Shown here piece after piece: positions 11,742 to 23,824 of a stretch of DNA of 64,000 nucleotides; the stretch's first letter is position 1; the number at the start of each line of letters is the position of its first letter. The position numbers and the translations under genes are program-made. The notes beneath the pieces are model-generated. The model made no database searches. It was not told where the DNA came from and saw only the letters and a list, made by a program, of their open reading frames with translations. Origin of the DNA: Pteria penguin (Eukaryota; Mollusca; Bivalvia; Pterioida; Pteriidae); assembly GCA_035048485.1 (NCBI GenBank), contig CM068590.1, forward strand, positions 8,297,329 to 8,361,328, written 5' to 3'.

Positions 11742-13186
11742 GGATATTCAGCTTTCCGCAGTAAACCACTTATATATCATTTAGAAACATTATTTTGCAT
11801 AACTATATATTCCACAACGGGCGAAGTCTTTTCTACGCCGAAAAGGTATAAGTTCGAAATGTCTGGTAAATTTTAGGTGATATTCTATTAAAAAATGTGG
11901 GGGTGGTCTTAAGTAATTGTAACTAAGTCAATTCGCCTAACTTCTGTATATCACTATTTTCTATTTCAAGTCAATAAAATCCTTGCTTCTTTGCCACCTG
12001 ACAGATTCAAAACTTGAAAGGAATGCGATTCAAAGTTACACACGAAAATTATTACTTTTATTAAAATATTGCACCCCTCTCAAAATTTGGATTCTTCGTG
12101 TTTACTATGGTGAAATGAGCATGATTGCAAACCCCGTCGGGGGTTTGCATATTACGTTGATGTCTAATCTGGAAATGAGCATGTGCGACATGATTATGCT
12201 GCATGCTGGGTAAACATAGCCTCCAAAAAGTAGTTGCTTTACTTTACGAGGTCAGACAGTATACGTTTTGTATTGTCTATGACATCGATATTTCTAATGC
12301 GCTTAAAAGGAAAAGGAATGAAGAAGAATACCCTTGCTTTCAAAGGCAATGCTCATTACTAAATCAATGTTACAGTAAAGCGTTCCAAACGAATAGTATT
12401 TACCGTACTTTCAAACGCAGAGAGGAGTATATGAGGATAGAGCTTTTAATAGGATAGACATTATGACTTGGGGGTGATATTCTTTAGTGAATGCATATAA
12501 ATGATAAATAAATCTTACATGCAAGGTATTCTAAAAATAAAAAAAATACTTTAAAATACTTATTTCTAGATAAATTAGTGGATGCCACATAAACATGTAT
12601 GAATAAGAAGGATATTCATATTTTGGAAATCAACATTCGTGTAACCTTTCCCACGGCAGCAGTGGAATAATCCAACAGAATTTTCCCGCGTAATTCTAAT
12701 TACATGTTCGTACCATTTAGCGTATGTACATTATCTGGCTATAGAAAATCTCGAAAAGTTCGGAGTAAATGAAGGCGGAGTATCAAGGATTTCTAGCAGT
12801 TTAATTGGTGGAACAATAACTGCGCAGTTTGTAACATTCTTTGTACTTATGCAAACTTCCCCAGCGATTATTTGGGCACAAGAGGCCTCGACGGGGAGTT
12901 CGTGTTCTTTAGGTGTTGAAGTTGGTGGAGCAAGTACTGCGTAGTTTGTATGATTTCTTCCATGTCTAACTGTACGAAATGTCTAAACGGTGACATTCCG
13001 ACGAATATGGTCAGCTTTCTCAACCCTAGTCTAAACATAAATAAACATTAGAAAGGAGGTATTAACTATTATTTAGACAACAACCTAGCTAACATCATAC
13101 AAAAGGGTCTTCATTTTAAACTGACCCACAAGTACCATTTTCCTCGCAATTAAAAATGCTACAGGGTTTGCATTCTACGCTTTTTA
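11742..13186. other. Intergenic, no gene supported
   Basis: A perfect 9-bp stem with a 4-nt loop, 'gcaaaccccgtcgggggttt' plus 'gc', lies at 12127-12148. Two imperfect repeats of 'gttggtgga.caa..actgcg.agtttgta' occur near 12800 and 12925. Short ORFs have no recognisable motif. Confidence 0.4.
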
Positions 13187-13878
13187 GCTCATCTGAGCGT
13201 AACTCAAGTGAGCTATTGTCATAGTGCAGCGTTCGTCGTCCGTCCGTCCGTCGTTAACTTTTCTACATTTTCGACTTCTCCTCCAGAACCGCTCTACAGA
13301 ATTTCACCAAACTCCATAGGAAGTAAGTACTCAAGGTCCTCTATAAAGTTTGTGTTTTTTATACCGATCCGTGATCCAAGATGGCCGCCATTGGCTCTGA
13401 TTGGTTGACACATTTTCGACTTCTTCTCCAGAACTGCTGCACAGAATTTCACCAAACTCCATAGGAAGTAAGTACTCAAGGTCCTCTACAAAGTTTGTAT
13501 TTTTTATGCCGATCCGTGATCCAAGATGGCCGTCATTGGCTCTGAGTGGTTGACACATTTTCGACTTCTCCTCCAGAACTGCTGCACAGAATTTCACCAA
13601 ACTTCATAGGAAGTAAGTATTCAAGGTCCTCTACCAAGTTTGTGTTTTTTATGCCTATCCGTGATCCAAGATGGCCGCCATTGGCTCTGATTGGTTGACA
13701 CATTTTCGACTTCTCCTCCAGAAAAGCTGCACAGAATTTCACCAAACTTCATAGGAAGTTGGTACTCAAGGTCCTCTACCAAGTTTGTGTTTTTTATGCC
13801 AGTCCGTGATCCAAGATGGCCACCATTGGCTCTGATTGGTTGAATCATTTTCGACTTCTTCTCCAGATTGGCTGCACA
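13187..13878 (-). mobile_element. Non-autonomous 145-bp-repeat element, copy 2, truncated
   Basis: Inverse orientation relative to the copies at 793 and 14322. The terminal 'tcaagtgagcta' and 'cgtccgtccgtccgtcg' are at its low-coordinate side. About four internal units with 'caagatggccgccattggct' follow. It stops abruptly at about 13878 inside a unit, before the 'aagaggcccaaatgggcc' end, so that end is missing. Confidence 0.8.
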
Positions 13879-14321
13879 GAATTCGACTCGGCACCCAACT
13901 ACCACTTTTAGTGAACTGAAAATAGGAAAATCGACCATAATCATAAGAATGCTAAAAATTTTCAAACTTTGACAATGTCAATATATTTCTACATATATTT
14001 GAATACATTATTTCAAATATGGTGTCAATCCATGGCAAATTAAGGAAGTTGTGGGCGATTTAATTCTTAACTCGGCTTTTCTTCAACTCGGACTCGGACT
14101 ACCACTTTTAGTGACCGCCGCGAGAGAGCTGTATGTAATGAGCATTCTGATTGGTCAATTGAAATATTTAAAAAAAATCCATAAATTTTAAATTCTAATT
14201 TTGAGATTGTTATAATAACGATCTTTGTGAAGGTTGTCCAAGGCTAGTCGCTGAATGAAATACAATTACCGTATATCTTTATATTTATATGTATATTTTT
14301 TGTCTGCATTTCCTCTGATTA
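13879..14321. other. Spacer between two element copies, with a short direct repeat
   Basis: 'actaccacttttagtga' occurs at about 13898 and again at about 14098, each preceded by 'gactcgg' in some form. No gene is seen. Confidence 0.5.
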
Positions 14322-15278
14322 ACAAGAGGCCCAAATGGGCCTATATCGCTCACCTGAGCACAAATTGCTTATTTACAATAAAATGACAGCTCAATTCAGT
14401 AGAAAAATTTGCTTTTTCTCTACAAGACTTTCTATAAGGTTTGGTCATATTTTGTGCAGTCGTTTTGAAGAAGTCCAAAATGTGTCAACCAATTAGAGCC
14501 AATAGCGGCCATCTTGGATTACGGATCGGCACGAAAAACACAGACTTAGTAGAGGACCTCGAGTACTTACTTCCTATGAGGTTTGGTGAAATTCTGTGCA
14601 GCGCTTCTGAAGAAGTCCAAAATGTGTCAACCAATCAAAGCCAATGGCGGTCATCTTGGATTACGGATGGGCACGAAAAACACAAATTTGGTAGAAAACC
14701 TTGAGTACTTACTTCCTATGAGGTTTGATGAAATTCTGTGCCGCGGTTCTGGAGAAGAAGTCCAAAATGTGTAAACCAATCAGAGCCAATGGCGGCCATC
14801 TTGGATTACGGATGAGCACGAAAAACACAAATTTGGTAGAAGATCCTGAGTACTTACTTCCTATGAGGTTTGATGAAATTCTGTGCCGCGGTTCTGGAGA
14901 AGAAGTCCAAAATGTGTAAACCAATCAGAGCCAATGGCGGCCATCTGGAATTACGGATGGGCACGAAAACACAAACTTGGTAGAGGACCTTGAGTACTTA
15001 CTTCCTATGAGGTTTGGTGGAATTCTGTGCAGCGGTTCTGGAGTAGAAGTCGAAAGTGTGTCAACAAATCAGAGCCAATTGCAGCCATCTTGGAATACGG
15101 ATGGGCACGAAAAACACAAACTTGGTAGAAGACCTTAAGTACTTACTTCCTATGAAGTTTGGTGAAATTCTGTGCAGCGGTTCTGGAGTAGTCGAGAATG
15201 TAGAAAAGCTAACGACGGACGACGGACGGCGATTGATCACAATAGCTCACTTGAACCTTTGGCTCAGGTGAGCTAAAA
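14322..15278 (+). mobile_element. Non-autonomous 145-bp-repeat element, copy 3, full length
   Basis: Same termini as the copy at 793: 'aacaagaggcccaaatgggc' at the left and 'ggctcaggtgagct' at the right. About five internal units, against roughly three in the first copy, so length differs mainly by unit number. The block 'aaattgcttatttacaataa' next to the left end is shared. Confidence 0.85.
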
Positions 15279-15432
15279 AAGGAAAAAGTGGGTGGGGCAC
15301 GGTATTTTATTGATTCAGATCCACTCGGATTAAAAACATATCTTTATTCTGTATCTGTATTGAGTACTGAAAATTAGCTCATTCTTGAGCAAAAGTTATC
15401 CAAGGGAAGTGAGTGCGCAGTAAAGTTTAGTC

Positions 15433-15621
15433 AATGGGGTTCGCCGCCTGTTATTATCCGTTAGGCGGCCCCTGTGTACTATGATTTAGTAACGTCGATT
15501 TGAGTTAGTAACCTTATGACGTCACTGTAATGCTCCATTGTTCTTTACGTCATTTTTGCGGGAATATGTAGTATTTCCTCCTTAAATATCATGACCGCAG
15601 TTAATGGCGGCGAACCCCATT
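15433..15621. repeat. Perfect 16-bp inverted repeat
   Basis: 'aatggggttcgccgcc' at 15433-15448 is the exact inverse of 'ggcggcgaaccccatt' at 15606-15621, about 157 bp apart. The right arm lies within the end of the LINE ORF fragment. Confidence 0.85.
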
Positions 15622-15908
15622 TTGGCTGATACGGCAGCCTTGAACTGGTTTATCGATGAACACTTTACAGCTGTGGGTGGTAAGGAGTTCCATAGTTTGA
15701 TAGCGGATGGCACAAATAAGTTCTTAAATATATCTGTCCTGCAGGTTGGTATTTTTATGATTTTGTTATGGTATGATCGAGACGGACTGGAGTTGAATTC
15801 GAGGGAAAGCGAGTCAGGAGGTATGGCTAATATTTGTCTCATTGCGTATAAAGATCTGGTGAAACCCCGTAAGGGGTCACGTTCTAGTGAACTCTGATTT
15901 TCAGCCAA
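15582..15908 (-). pseudogene. 3' end of a non-LTR retrotransposon (LINE) reverse-transcriptase ORF
   Basis: The minus-strand reading frame contains 'KNLFVPSAIKLWNSLPP' followed by a 'SINQFKAAVSA' stretch. This matches the C-terminal signature of Jockey/CR1-like non-LTR reverse-transcriptase ORFs, 'F.p.a...WNsLP......s...FK..l'. Only about 75 codons are LINE-like. The polymerase core and endonuclease are absent, so this is a 5'-truncated insertion. The first ~25 codons of the open frame come from an unrelated inverted repeat (15835-15897) and are not LINE coding sequence. The LINE would end near 15582. The clade is not certain from so short a piece. Confidence 0.7.
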
Positions 15909-16138
15909 TCAGTGGATCGATCGGCCACAAAATCCTAGGGATGAAATTAACATCTACAGCATGCGTGACCCACAAATAGTCTTGGAACGGTGTTTGATAC
16001 ATATTGCGTCACTATCACGTGTCTAGCCGAGTCACTGATTGACTATGGGAAATAACGGTTTCGGTGACTGAGACGTCATCAGAGTTCACCAGAACGAGAA
16101 CCCTTACGGGGCTTCACCAGATCTTTACACGCAGTGGG
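15835..16138. mobile_element. Foldback element with ~60-bp inverted ends
   Basis: 15835-15897 ('gcgtataaagatctggtgaa' then 'accccgtaaggggtcacgtt') is nearly the exact inverse of 16077-16138 ('atcagagttcaccagaacg' through 'gatctttacacgc'). The inner spacer is about 180 bp and has no ORF. Each arm contains its own small hairpin, 'accccgtaaggggt'. Confidence 0.75.
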
Positions 16139-17215
16139 ACAAATAGATAAAGATATGGTTTTAAACAGATTGGTTCAGATCAGTGTTTGGTTTGATTTAT
16201 ACAACGACTTATACACAACTTGCTTATAAGTTTTTGATTTATATTAAAGAAAAACCAACCCATTACAACGAAATTATCTTTAACCACATCAAAATCAAAG
16301 TTAAATTCTGTGTCAGTTCAGTAGGTGGCTTTCCATCGATCATTTCAAATGTTTTTGCAGAAACATTGACTACTTGAAAGTAGGCTATGACTCTGTCTTT
16401 TTGTGAACTCAGAAAGATATCTTCAAGCGAGGGGGAGATCATGGATATAAAATAAGCTATACTGAAGGAATGCCAGATTTTCACGTACCGCACGTGCCGG
16501 TGATTCCCCCGTGTAACCCCGGACCCTATGCCGGAGAGGGATCGGCAACTCCCGCACTCCTGGCGCTATACTGGCTTGGATGGAAGTCTACATCCTTGTC
16601 ACACATGCCTCTGGGTCCGCCACTGGTACACTTTACACAGTCTTGATATTTATTTTCCCCCTTCACGGATTATCTTGATATGACTTTGGCAAAGACTTAG
16701 AAACAAAGTTTTGGTTTCAAAATCTCACATGCTATTCGTAATAAAAGCAATATAATACCGCTGAAACAAATAGTTCTATTTGACACTCAATAAGACTTGA
16801 ATGTTTCTATCAATCAACATAAATTAACTGAATAAAAATATAGAATATGTATTTACTTTTAAGTCTGTTACTTTGGATATTTCTATCAGATGAACATTTT
16901 GTCAGTATCCCTAAAGTACTTGAAAGGACTCTTTAGAACTATCCCTTTCTTCAAATGTTTTAAGTTTTTATGCATAAAGGCCTTTTTCAATTGAACCAGT
17001 CTTCTCCTCTGATTTCAAAAGATTTTTACAATTTGCAACAAGCCTTGACTTTATCTTAAAGGGACATGTTCTTTAATCACTCTTATGCATAATTCTCTAA
17101 ACCGACCGTTTCCCCTGATAACTTGCATTGTTTGTGTTTTTCGAGATATTTCAATTAAAGTTTTCTCCAAAGTATTATGGATCTTTAAGTATGCAACAAT
17201 AGGCTCATATTTCAA
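16139..17215. other. Intergenic, no gene supported
   Basis: Mostly AT-rich. A GC-richer block at about 16495-16622 ('ccggtgattcccccgtgtaa' and 'ctgggtccgccactgg') may be a decayed mobile element end. No recognisable protein. Confidence 0.4.
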
Positions 17216-17458
17216 AGTTGTTCATGATCGAGAGGTCCTGGGTTCGACTCCCGCCTTGAGCACACCAGTGTTCTCTCTTTTGGATTAGACAGTAAAAACC
17301 GTGGTCCCATGTCACGGTAGGCGTGGCACGTAGAAGATCCCTCACTGCTTCGGGTGGGTCCGTTGCATAGGTCAAGTTTCTTTGCAATTCATCAGCAAGA
17401 TGCCGTCACCATATACGTGAAATAATCGTAGAATGACGTAAAACAATATTCAATCAAT
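17216..17458 (+). mobile_element. SINE1 copy, 5'-truncated head
   Basis: Contains the B-box-like 'gggttcgactcccg', then the SINE1 body ('acagtaaaaaccg.ggtcc', 'tcacggtaggcgtggcacgt', 'gatccctcactgcttcgggt', 'atgccgtcaccatatacgtg') and the tail 'caatattcaatcaatcg'. The A-box part of the head is lost or degraded. Confidence 0.85.
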
Positions 17459-17507
17459 CGCTTTATCAATTGTTATAACAGGGTGTGTAGTGTCGGTAAT
17501 GTCTGTA

Positions 17508-20500
17508 ATGAGAACGTATTCTGCCCCTGTATTGTTTGTTATGTCAGGGTATGCTGCCCCTGTATTGTTTGTTATGTCAGGGTATTCTGCCCCTGTATTG
17601 TTTGTTATGTCAGGGTATGCTGCCCCTGTATTGTTTGTTATGTCAGGGTATGCTGCCCCTGTATTGTTTGTTATGTCAGGGTATGCTGCCCCTGTATTGT
17701 TTGTTATGTCAGGGTATGCTGCCCTTGTATTGTTTGTTATAAGAGGATGTTCTGCCCCTGTATTCCTTCTTATGAGAGGGTGTGCTGTCCCTGTATATTT
17801 TGTTAAGTGATGGTGTTCTGCACCTGTATTGTTTGTTATGTGAGGATGTTCTGCCCCAGTATTTTTTGATATGAGAAGGTGTGATGCCCCTGTATTGTTG
17901 CGTATGAAAGGATGTGCTGTCCCTGTATTCTTTGTCGTGTGAGGGTGTTCTGCCCCTGTATTGTTGTCATGAGAAGCTGTACTGCCAATTAATGTATTAT
18001 TTGTTATGTGAGATTGCGCTGCCCCTATATTGTTTGATATCGGAGGGTGCTCTGTCCCTATATTCTTTGTTGTAAGAGGGTGTTCTGCACGTGTATTGTT
18101 TGTTATAAGAGGGTGTGCTGCCCCTGTATTCTTTGTTGTAAGTGGGGGTGCTATCCCTGCATTGTTTTCTATGTGAGAGTGCTCTATCCCTGCATTGTTT
18201 GTTATGAGAGGATGGGATGCCCCTGTACTGTTTATTACGAGAGAGAGAGAGAGAATGCTGCCCCTGTTTTGTTTGATATCTGAGGGTGTGCTGTCCTTGT
18301 ATTGTTTGGTATGAAAGGATGTGCTGCCTATGTATTTTTCGTTATGAGAGGTGTTTGTTATGAGAGGATGTGCTGCCCTGTTTTGCTTGATATCAGAAGG
18401 TGTGCTGTCATTGTATACTTTGGTATGAAAGAATGTGCTGCCCATGTATCTATCATTATGAAAGGATGTGCTATTCCTGAATTGTTTGATATCAGAGGGT
18501 GTGCTGAATATCTATTGTTTTTTATGAGAGGGTGTGCTGCCCCTGTATTGTTTGTTATCAAAAGATGTGCTGCCCCTGTTTTGTTTGATATCAGAGGGTG
18601 TGCATTCCCTGTATTGTTTGATATGAAAGGAGGTGCTGCCCATCTCTTTATGAGAGGGGTGCTGCCCCTGTATTTTTCATGAGAGAGTGTGCTGTCCCTC
18701 TATTGTTTGCTATGAGAGGGTGTGCTGCCTATGTACTGTTTCTTATGAGAGGTGTGCTGCCCCTGTATTGCTTGTTATGAGACAGTATGCTGTGTATTGT
18801 TTATGAGAGTTGTGCTGCCCCTGTATTGTTTGATAAGAGAGGATGTTCTATTCCTATATTTTTTCTGTTATGAGAGGTTGTGCTGTCCCTGTATATTTTG
18901 TTATATAATGGTGTGCTGCCCTGTATTGTTTCATATGAAAGGATGTGCTGTCCCTGTATTCTTTGTTATGTGAGGGTGTTCTTTTCCTATATTCTTAATG
19001 TGAGGGTGTTTGCCCCTGTATTTTGTTTGTTATGAGAGGAAGTGCTGCCCCTGTATTGTTTGTTATGAGAGGAAGTGCTGCCCCTGTTGCCCCTGTATTG
19101 TTTGTTATGAGAGGAAGTGCTGCCCCTGTACTGTTTGTTATGAGAGGAAGTGCTGCCCCTGTACTGTTTGTTATGAAAGGAAGTGCCGTCCCTGTACTGT
19201 TTGTTATGAGAGGGTGTGCTATCCCTGTATTGTTTGATATCAGAGGGTGTTTTTTCCTTATATTCTTTGTTGTGTGAGGGTGTGCTGTCCCTACATTATT
19301 TGTTATGAGAGGGTGCTCTACCCCTGTATTGTTTGTTATGAGAGGATGGGATGCCCCTGTATTGTTTGTTATGAGAGGGTGGGATGCTCCTGTATTGTTT
19401 GTTATGAGAGGGTGGGATGCCCCTCTATTGTTTGTTATGAGAGAGTGTGCTGCCCTGTTTTGTTAGTTATCTGAGTGTGTGCTGTCCTTGTATTGTTTGG
19501 TAAGAAAGGATATGCTGCCCATGTATTTTTGTTATGAGAGGTGTTTGTTATGAGAGGGTGTGCTGCCCATGATTTGTTTGTTATGAAAAGGTGTGCTGTC
19601 CCTGTATTTTTTATTATGAGAGGGTGTGCTGCCTATGTATTGTTTATTATGAGAGGGTGTGCTGCCTATGTATTCTTTGATTTGATTGGGTGTAATGTCC
19701 CTGTATACTTTGGAATGAATTGGTAAGTTGATTGGTGTTTTACGTCGCTTTCAACAACATTTTAGTTATATTGCGACATAGTGGCACAACGCGGGAATCG
19801 AACCAACTACACCAAGCCTGCCCCTCTTTGAAATGAAAGGATGTGCTGCCTATGTATTGTTTGTTATGAGAAAGTGTGCTGCCCTTATTGTTTGCTATGA
19901 GATAGTATGCTGTCTGCGTATTGTTTATGAGAGAGAATGCTGCCCCTGTTTTGTTTGATATCAGAGGGTGTGCTGTCCTTGTATTGTTTGGTATGAAAGG
20001 ATGTGCTGCCTATGTGTTTTTCGTTATGAGAGGTGTTTGTTATGAGAGGTTGTGCTGCCCTATTTTGCTTAATATCAGAAGGTGTGCTGCCCATGTATCT
20101 ATCATTATGAAAGGATGTGCTACTCCTGAATTGTTTGATATCAGAGGGTGTGCTGAATATCTATTGTTTTTTATGAGAGGGTGTGCTGCCCCTGTATTGT
20201 TTGTTATGAGACAGTATGCTGCCTCTGTATTGTGGCAGAGTGTGCTGTCCCTGTATTATTTGTTATGTCAGGGTGTGCTGCCCCTGTATTGTTTGTTATC
20301 AAAGGATGTGCTGCCCATGTTTTGTTTGATATCAGAGGGTGTGCATTCCCTGTATTGTTTGATATGAAAAGATGTGCTGTCCATCTATTAATCTTTATGA
20401 GAGGGTGTGCTGCCCCTGTATTTTTTATATGAGAAAGTGTGCTGTCCATCTATTGTTGGTTATGAGAAAGTGTGCTGCCCCTTTATTGTTTGCTATGAGA

Positions 20501-21088
20501 TAGTATGCTGTCTGTGTATTGTTTATGAGAGGGTGTGCTGCCACTGTTTTGCTTGTTATGAGAGAGTGTGCTACCCTTGGTTTGTTTGATATCAGAGGGT
20601 GTGCTGTCCTTGTTTTGCTTGATGATGTGCTGCACATGTATTTACAATTATGAGAGGGTGTGCTGCCCCTGAATTGTTTGATATGAGAGGGTGTGCTGCC
20701 TATGTATTGTTTATTATGAGAGGGTGTGCTGCCCCTGTGTTCTTTGGAATGAAAGGATGTGCTGCCTATGCATTGTTTGTTATGAGAGAGTGTGCTGCCC
20801 CTGTATTGTTTGTTATGAGACAGTATCCTGTCTGTGTATTGTTCGTTATGAGAGGGTGTGCTGTGCCTGTATTGTTTGTTATGAGAGTGTGTTACCCCTG
20901 TTTTGTTTGATATCAGAGGGTTCGCTGGCCCTATATTGTTTGGTATGAAAGGATGTGCTGCCCATGTATTGTTGGTTATGAGAGGGTGTGCTACCCCTGT
21001 ATTGATTGTTATGAGAGAGTATGCTGCCTGTATAGTGATTGGGCTTGTTATCCCTGTATTGTTTAATATGAGAGTGAGCTGCCCATGA
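17508..21088. repeat. 33-bp minisatellite, about 100 copies
   Basis: The monomer is 'ctgcccctgtattgtttgtt' then 'atgagagggtgtg', 33 bp (11 codons). The first third is the most regular; later units vary between about 30 and 34 bp. Minus-strand frames of 331 codons (17450-18445) and 235 codons (20425-21132) read the 11-residue repeat 'NNTGAAHPLIT' with variants. Plus-strand frames are open as well. Frames break whenever a unit changes length. I judge it non-coding, though a repetitive exon cannot be excluded. A block of about 420 bp at 18243-18660 recurs at about 19930-20400. A SINE interrupts the array at 19720-19825. Confidence 0.9.
19720..19825 (-). mobile_element. SINE2 insertion inside the 33-bp array
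   Basis: On the minus strand it starts 'aggggcaggcttggtgtagt' and contains 'ggttcgattcccg', a B-box-like motif. It ends 'acgtaaaacaccaatcaact'. Flanks are 'ctttggaatgaa' (19708-19719) and 'ctttgaaatgaa' (19826-19837), a 12-bp target duplication with one mismatch. About 60 bp of the interior is missing compared with the copies at 41483 and 62397. Confidence 0.85.
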
Positions 21089-21630
21089 CAATCAAGGTTG
21101 ATAATCCTTATGACAACTTTGTTATGACCCAATGACCTTGACAGAGCTTTAATTATAAAGTGATTCTGGATATTGATGCCATCTGGGGCATCACTACTTT
21201 ACAAACACAAAATTGTCAAGATTCGCTCAACCATTTAATGGTCAGAAGCAGGGCTTAATCATTATAATGAATAATTTTGTCTTTGATGGTGCCACTCGTA
21301 AACAGATGAATAAAAACAGACAATGTAGGGGTGTACCAGCACTAAAAGTATACCAAGTTTGATCAAAATCTGTGTGGTACTTAACTTAGGAGGAGTCAAA
21401 ATGGGCACAAAAGTATACACGGAAAAATGGATGCCAGACAAGATGTGATCAGAAAAGCTCACTTGAACTTTTGAAAAATTTTAATTTTAAATAAATCAAA
21501 AACACCTCTTCTGATGACACTAATTTTGAACACTCTGGCAGATTGTTGATCAGAATGTGAAGCCCCTCCAACAAACTGTGAGACCACATAGCACTGTTGA
21601 AGGTTCAAATTTAATATTTGACCTGTATAA
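21089..21630. other. Intergenic, no feature recognised
   Basis: AT-rich spacer between the 33-bp array and the next SINE. A short phrase 'aaaatctgtgtggtact' with 'aaaatgggcac' resembles dispersed mollusc repeats. Confidence 0.4.
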
Positions 21631-21825
21631 CTGATTGATTGATTGTTGTTTTACGTCACTTCATGTATATTTCGCGAATACAGTGACAGCCTCTGCCTGA
21701 TGCATTGCATAGAAATTTCCATCTTTGCAACAGATCCACCCAAAGCAGTGAGGGATTTTTATGTGCCACGCCTACCGTGATACAGGACCTAGCTCAGTTT
21801 TTAATGTCTCACCCAAAAGACAGAA
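21631..21825 (-). mobile_element. SINE1 body and tail, continuous with a satellite made from its own head
   Basis: From the tail 'gattgattgattgttgtttt' through 'gacagcctctgcctgatgca' and 'gcagtgagggatttttatgt' to 'gtctcacccaaaagacagaa', this is an ordinary inverse SINE1. At the point where one tRNA-like head should follow, about 21 tandem copies of a head-derived unit follow instead. Confidence 0.85.
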
Positions 21826-23140
21826 TACCAGTGTGGTCAGGGCTGGGATCTAGGTTACAAGGCAAGCACTTTATCCACTAAAACAGAATACCAGTGTGCT
21901 CAGTGCTGGGATCTAGGTTACGAGCCAAGCACCTTATCCACTAAAACAGAATACCAGTGTGGTCAGGGCTGGGATCTAGGTTACGAGCCAAGCACCTTAT
22001 CCACTAAGACAGAATACCAGTGTGCTCAGTGCTGGGATCTAGGTTACGAGCCAAGCACCTTATCCACTAAGACAGAATACCAGTGTGCTCAGTGCTGGGA
22101 TCTAGGTTACGAGCCAAGCACCTTATCCACTAAGACAGAATACCAGTGTGGTCAGGTTGGGATCTAGGTTACGAGCCAAGCACCTTATCCACTAAGACAG
22201 AATACCAGTGTGTTCAGGGCTGGGATCAGTAGGTTACAAGCCAAGCACCTTATCTACTAAGACAGAATACCAGTATGCTCAGTGCTGGGATCTAGGTTAC
22301 GAGCCAAGCACCTTATCCACTAAGACAGAATACCAGTGTGGTCAGGGCTGGGATCTAGGTTACGAGCCAAGCACCTTATCCACCAAGACAGAATACCAGT
22401 GTGGTCAGGGTTGGGATCTAGGTTACGAGCCAAGCACCTTATCCACTAAGACAGAATACCAGTGTGCTCAGTGCTGGGATCTAGGTTACGAGCCAAGCAC
22501 CTTATCCACTTAGACAGAATACTAGTGTGGTCAGGGCTGGGATCTAGGTTACGAGCCAAGCACCTTATCCACTAAGACAGAATACCAGTGTGCTCAGTGC
22601 TGGGATCTAGGTTACGAGCCAAGCACCTTATCCACTAAGACAGAATACCAGTGTGGTCAGGGCTGGGATCTAGGTTACGAGCCAAGCACTTTATCCACTA
22701 AAACAGAATACCAGTGTGCTCAGTGCTGGGATCTAGGTTACGAGCCAAGCACCTTATCCACTAAAACAGAATACCAGTGTGGTCAGGGTTGGGATCTAGG
22801 TTACGAGCCAAGCACCTTATCCACTAAGACAGAATACCAGTGTGGTCAGGGCTGGGATCTAGGTTACGAGCCAAGCACCTTATCCACTAAGACAGAATAC
22901 CAGTGTGTTCAGTGCTGGGATCTAGGTTACGAGCCAAGCACCTTATCCACTAAGACAGAATACCAGTGTGCTCAGTGCTGGGATCTAGGTTACGAGCCAA
23001 GCACCTTATCCACTAAGACAGAATACCAGTGTGCTCAGTGCTGGGATCTAGGTTACGAGCCAAGCACCTTATCCACTAAGACAGAAAACCAGTGTGGTCA
23101 GGGCTGGGATCTAGGTTACGAGCCAAGCACCTTATCCACT
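21826..23140. repeat. 63-bp satellite derived from the SINE1 tRNA-like head, about 21 copies
   Basis: The monomer is 'gacagaataccagtgtggtc' then 'agggctgggatctaggttac' then 'gagccaagcaccttatccac' then 'taa', period 63 bp. Its inverse carries the A-box-like 'tagtggataaggtgctcgg'-type sequence of SINE1 heads, followed by a decayed B-box region and 'actggtattctgtctt', which is the start of the SINE body. So one unit equals one head. ORFs such as 22208-22513 exist only because 63 is a multiple of three. Confidence 0.9.
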
Positions 23141-23824
23141 AATAAATATAGAACATATATACCTTTTAATTTTGTGCACCATTATGCGCATTTCGACAAG
23201 TTATGTCTCTTCAGTGATGCTCGTGGCCGAATGATTGGAATTCTCAAAATATATAAAAATTTGAAGAGCAGAGTTGAAGCCAAAATGACCGAAAAGTGAA
23301 CCAAAGAATCTATCTAAGGACAGAGCTATGCATGAGGGAGATACTCCTTAGTTTTAGAGTAATTTACTTAATTTGATGACTGAAAATTTGAAGTATATAT
23401 ATGTCAGTACAAAAGCACTGAAAACTAGACTTATGATGCCCTCGGGATCTCAGTCCACCAGCAGTGACACCGGCCTAGTGATTATAATAAATATAGAACA
23501 TATATACCTTTTAATTTTGTGCACCATATGCGCATTTCGACAAGTTATGTCTCTTCAGTGATGCTCGTGGCCGAATGATTGGAATTCTCAAAATATGTAA
23601 AAATTTGAAGAGCAGAGTTGAAGCCAAAATGACCGAAAAGTGAACCAAAGAATCTATCTAAGGACAGAGCTATGCATGAGGGAGATACTCCTTAGTTTTA
23701 GAGTAATTTACTTAATTTGATGACTGAAAATTTGAAGTATATATTTTATGTCAGTACAAAAGCACTGAAAACTAGACTTATGATGCCCTCGGGAACTATC
23801 AGTCCACCAGCAGTGACACCGGCA
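23141..23824. repeat. Direct tandem duplication of a 345-bp unit
   Basis: Units start at 23141 and 23486 with 'aataaatatagaacatatat'. They continue through 'ttttgtgcacca', 'atgcgcatttcgacaagtta', 'tgtctcttcagtgatgctcg', 'gacagagctatgcatgaggg' to 'ccaccagcagtgacaccgg'. They differ only by a few small indels and substitutions. A diverged single copy lies at about 44460-44640. I do not recognise a protein here. Confidence 0.88.

Noticed and set aside
17450..18445. 331-codon minus ORF of 11-residue repeats
   Set aside because: It is the 33-bp minisatellite read in frame, and opposite-strand frames are equally open. I kept only the weak link to exon B as a speculative finding.
21826..23140. Cluster of tRNA genes
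   Set aside because: The units contain tRNA-like A-box sequence but lack an intact B box and acceptor stem, and derive from a SINE head.
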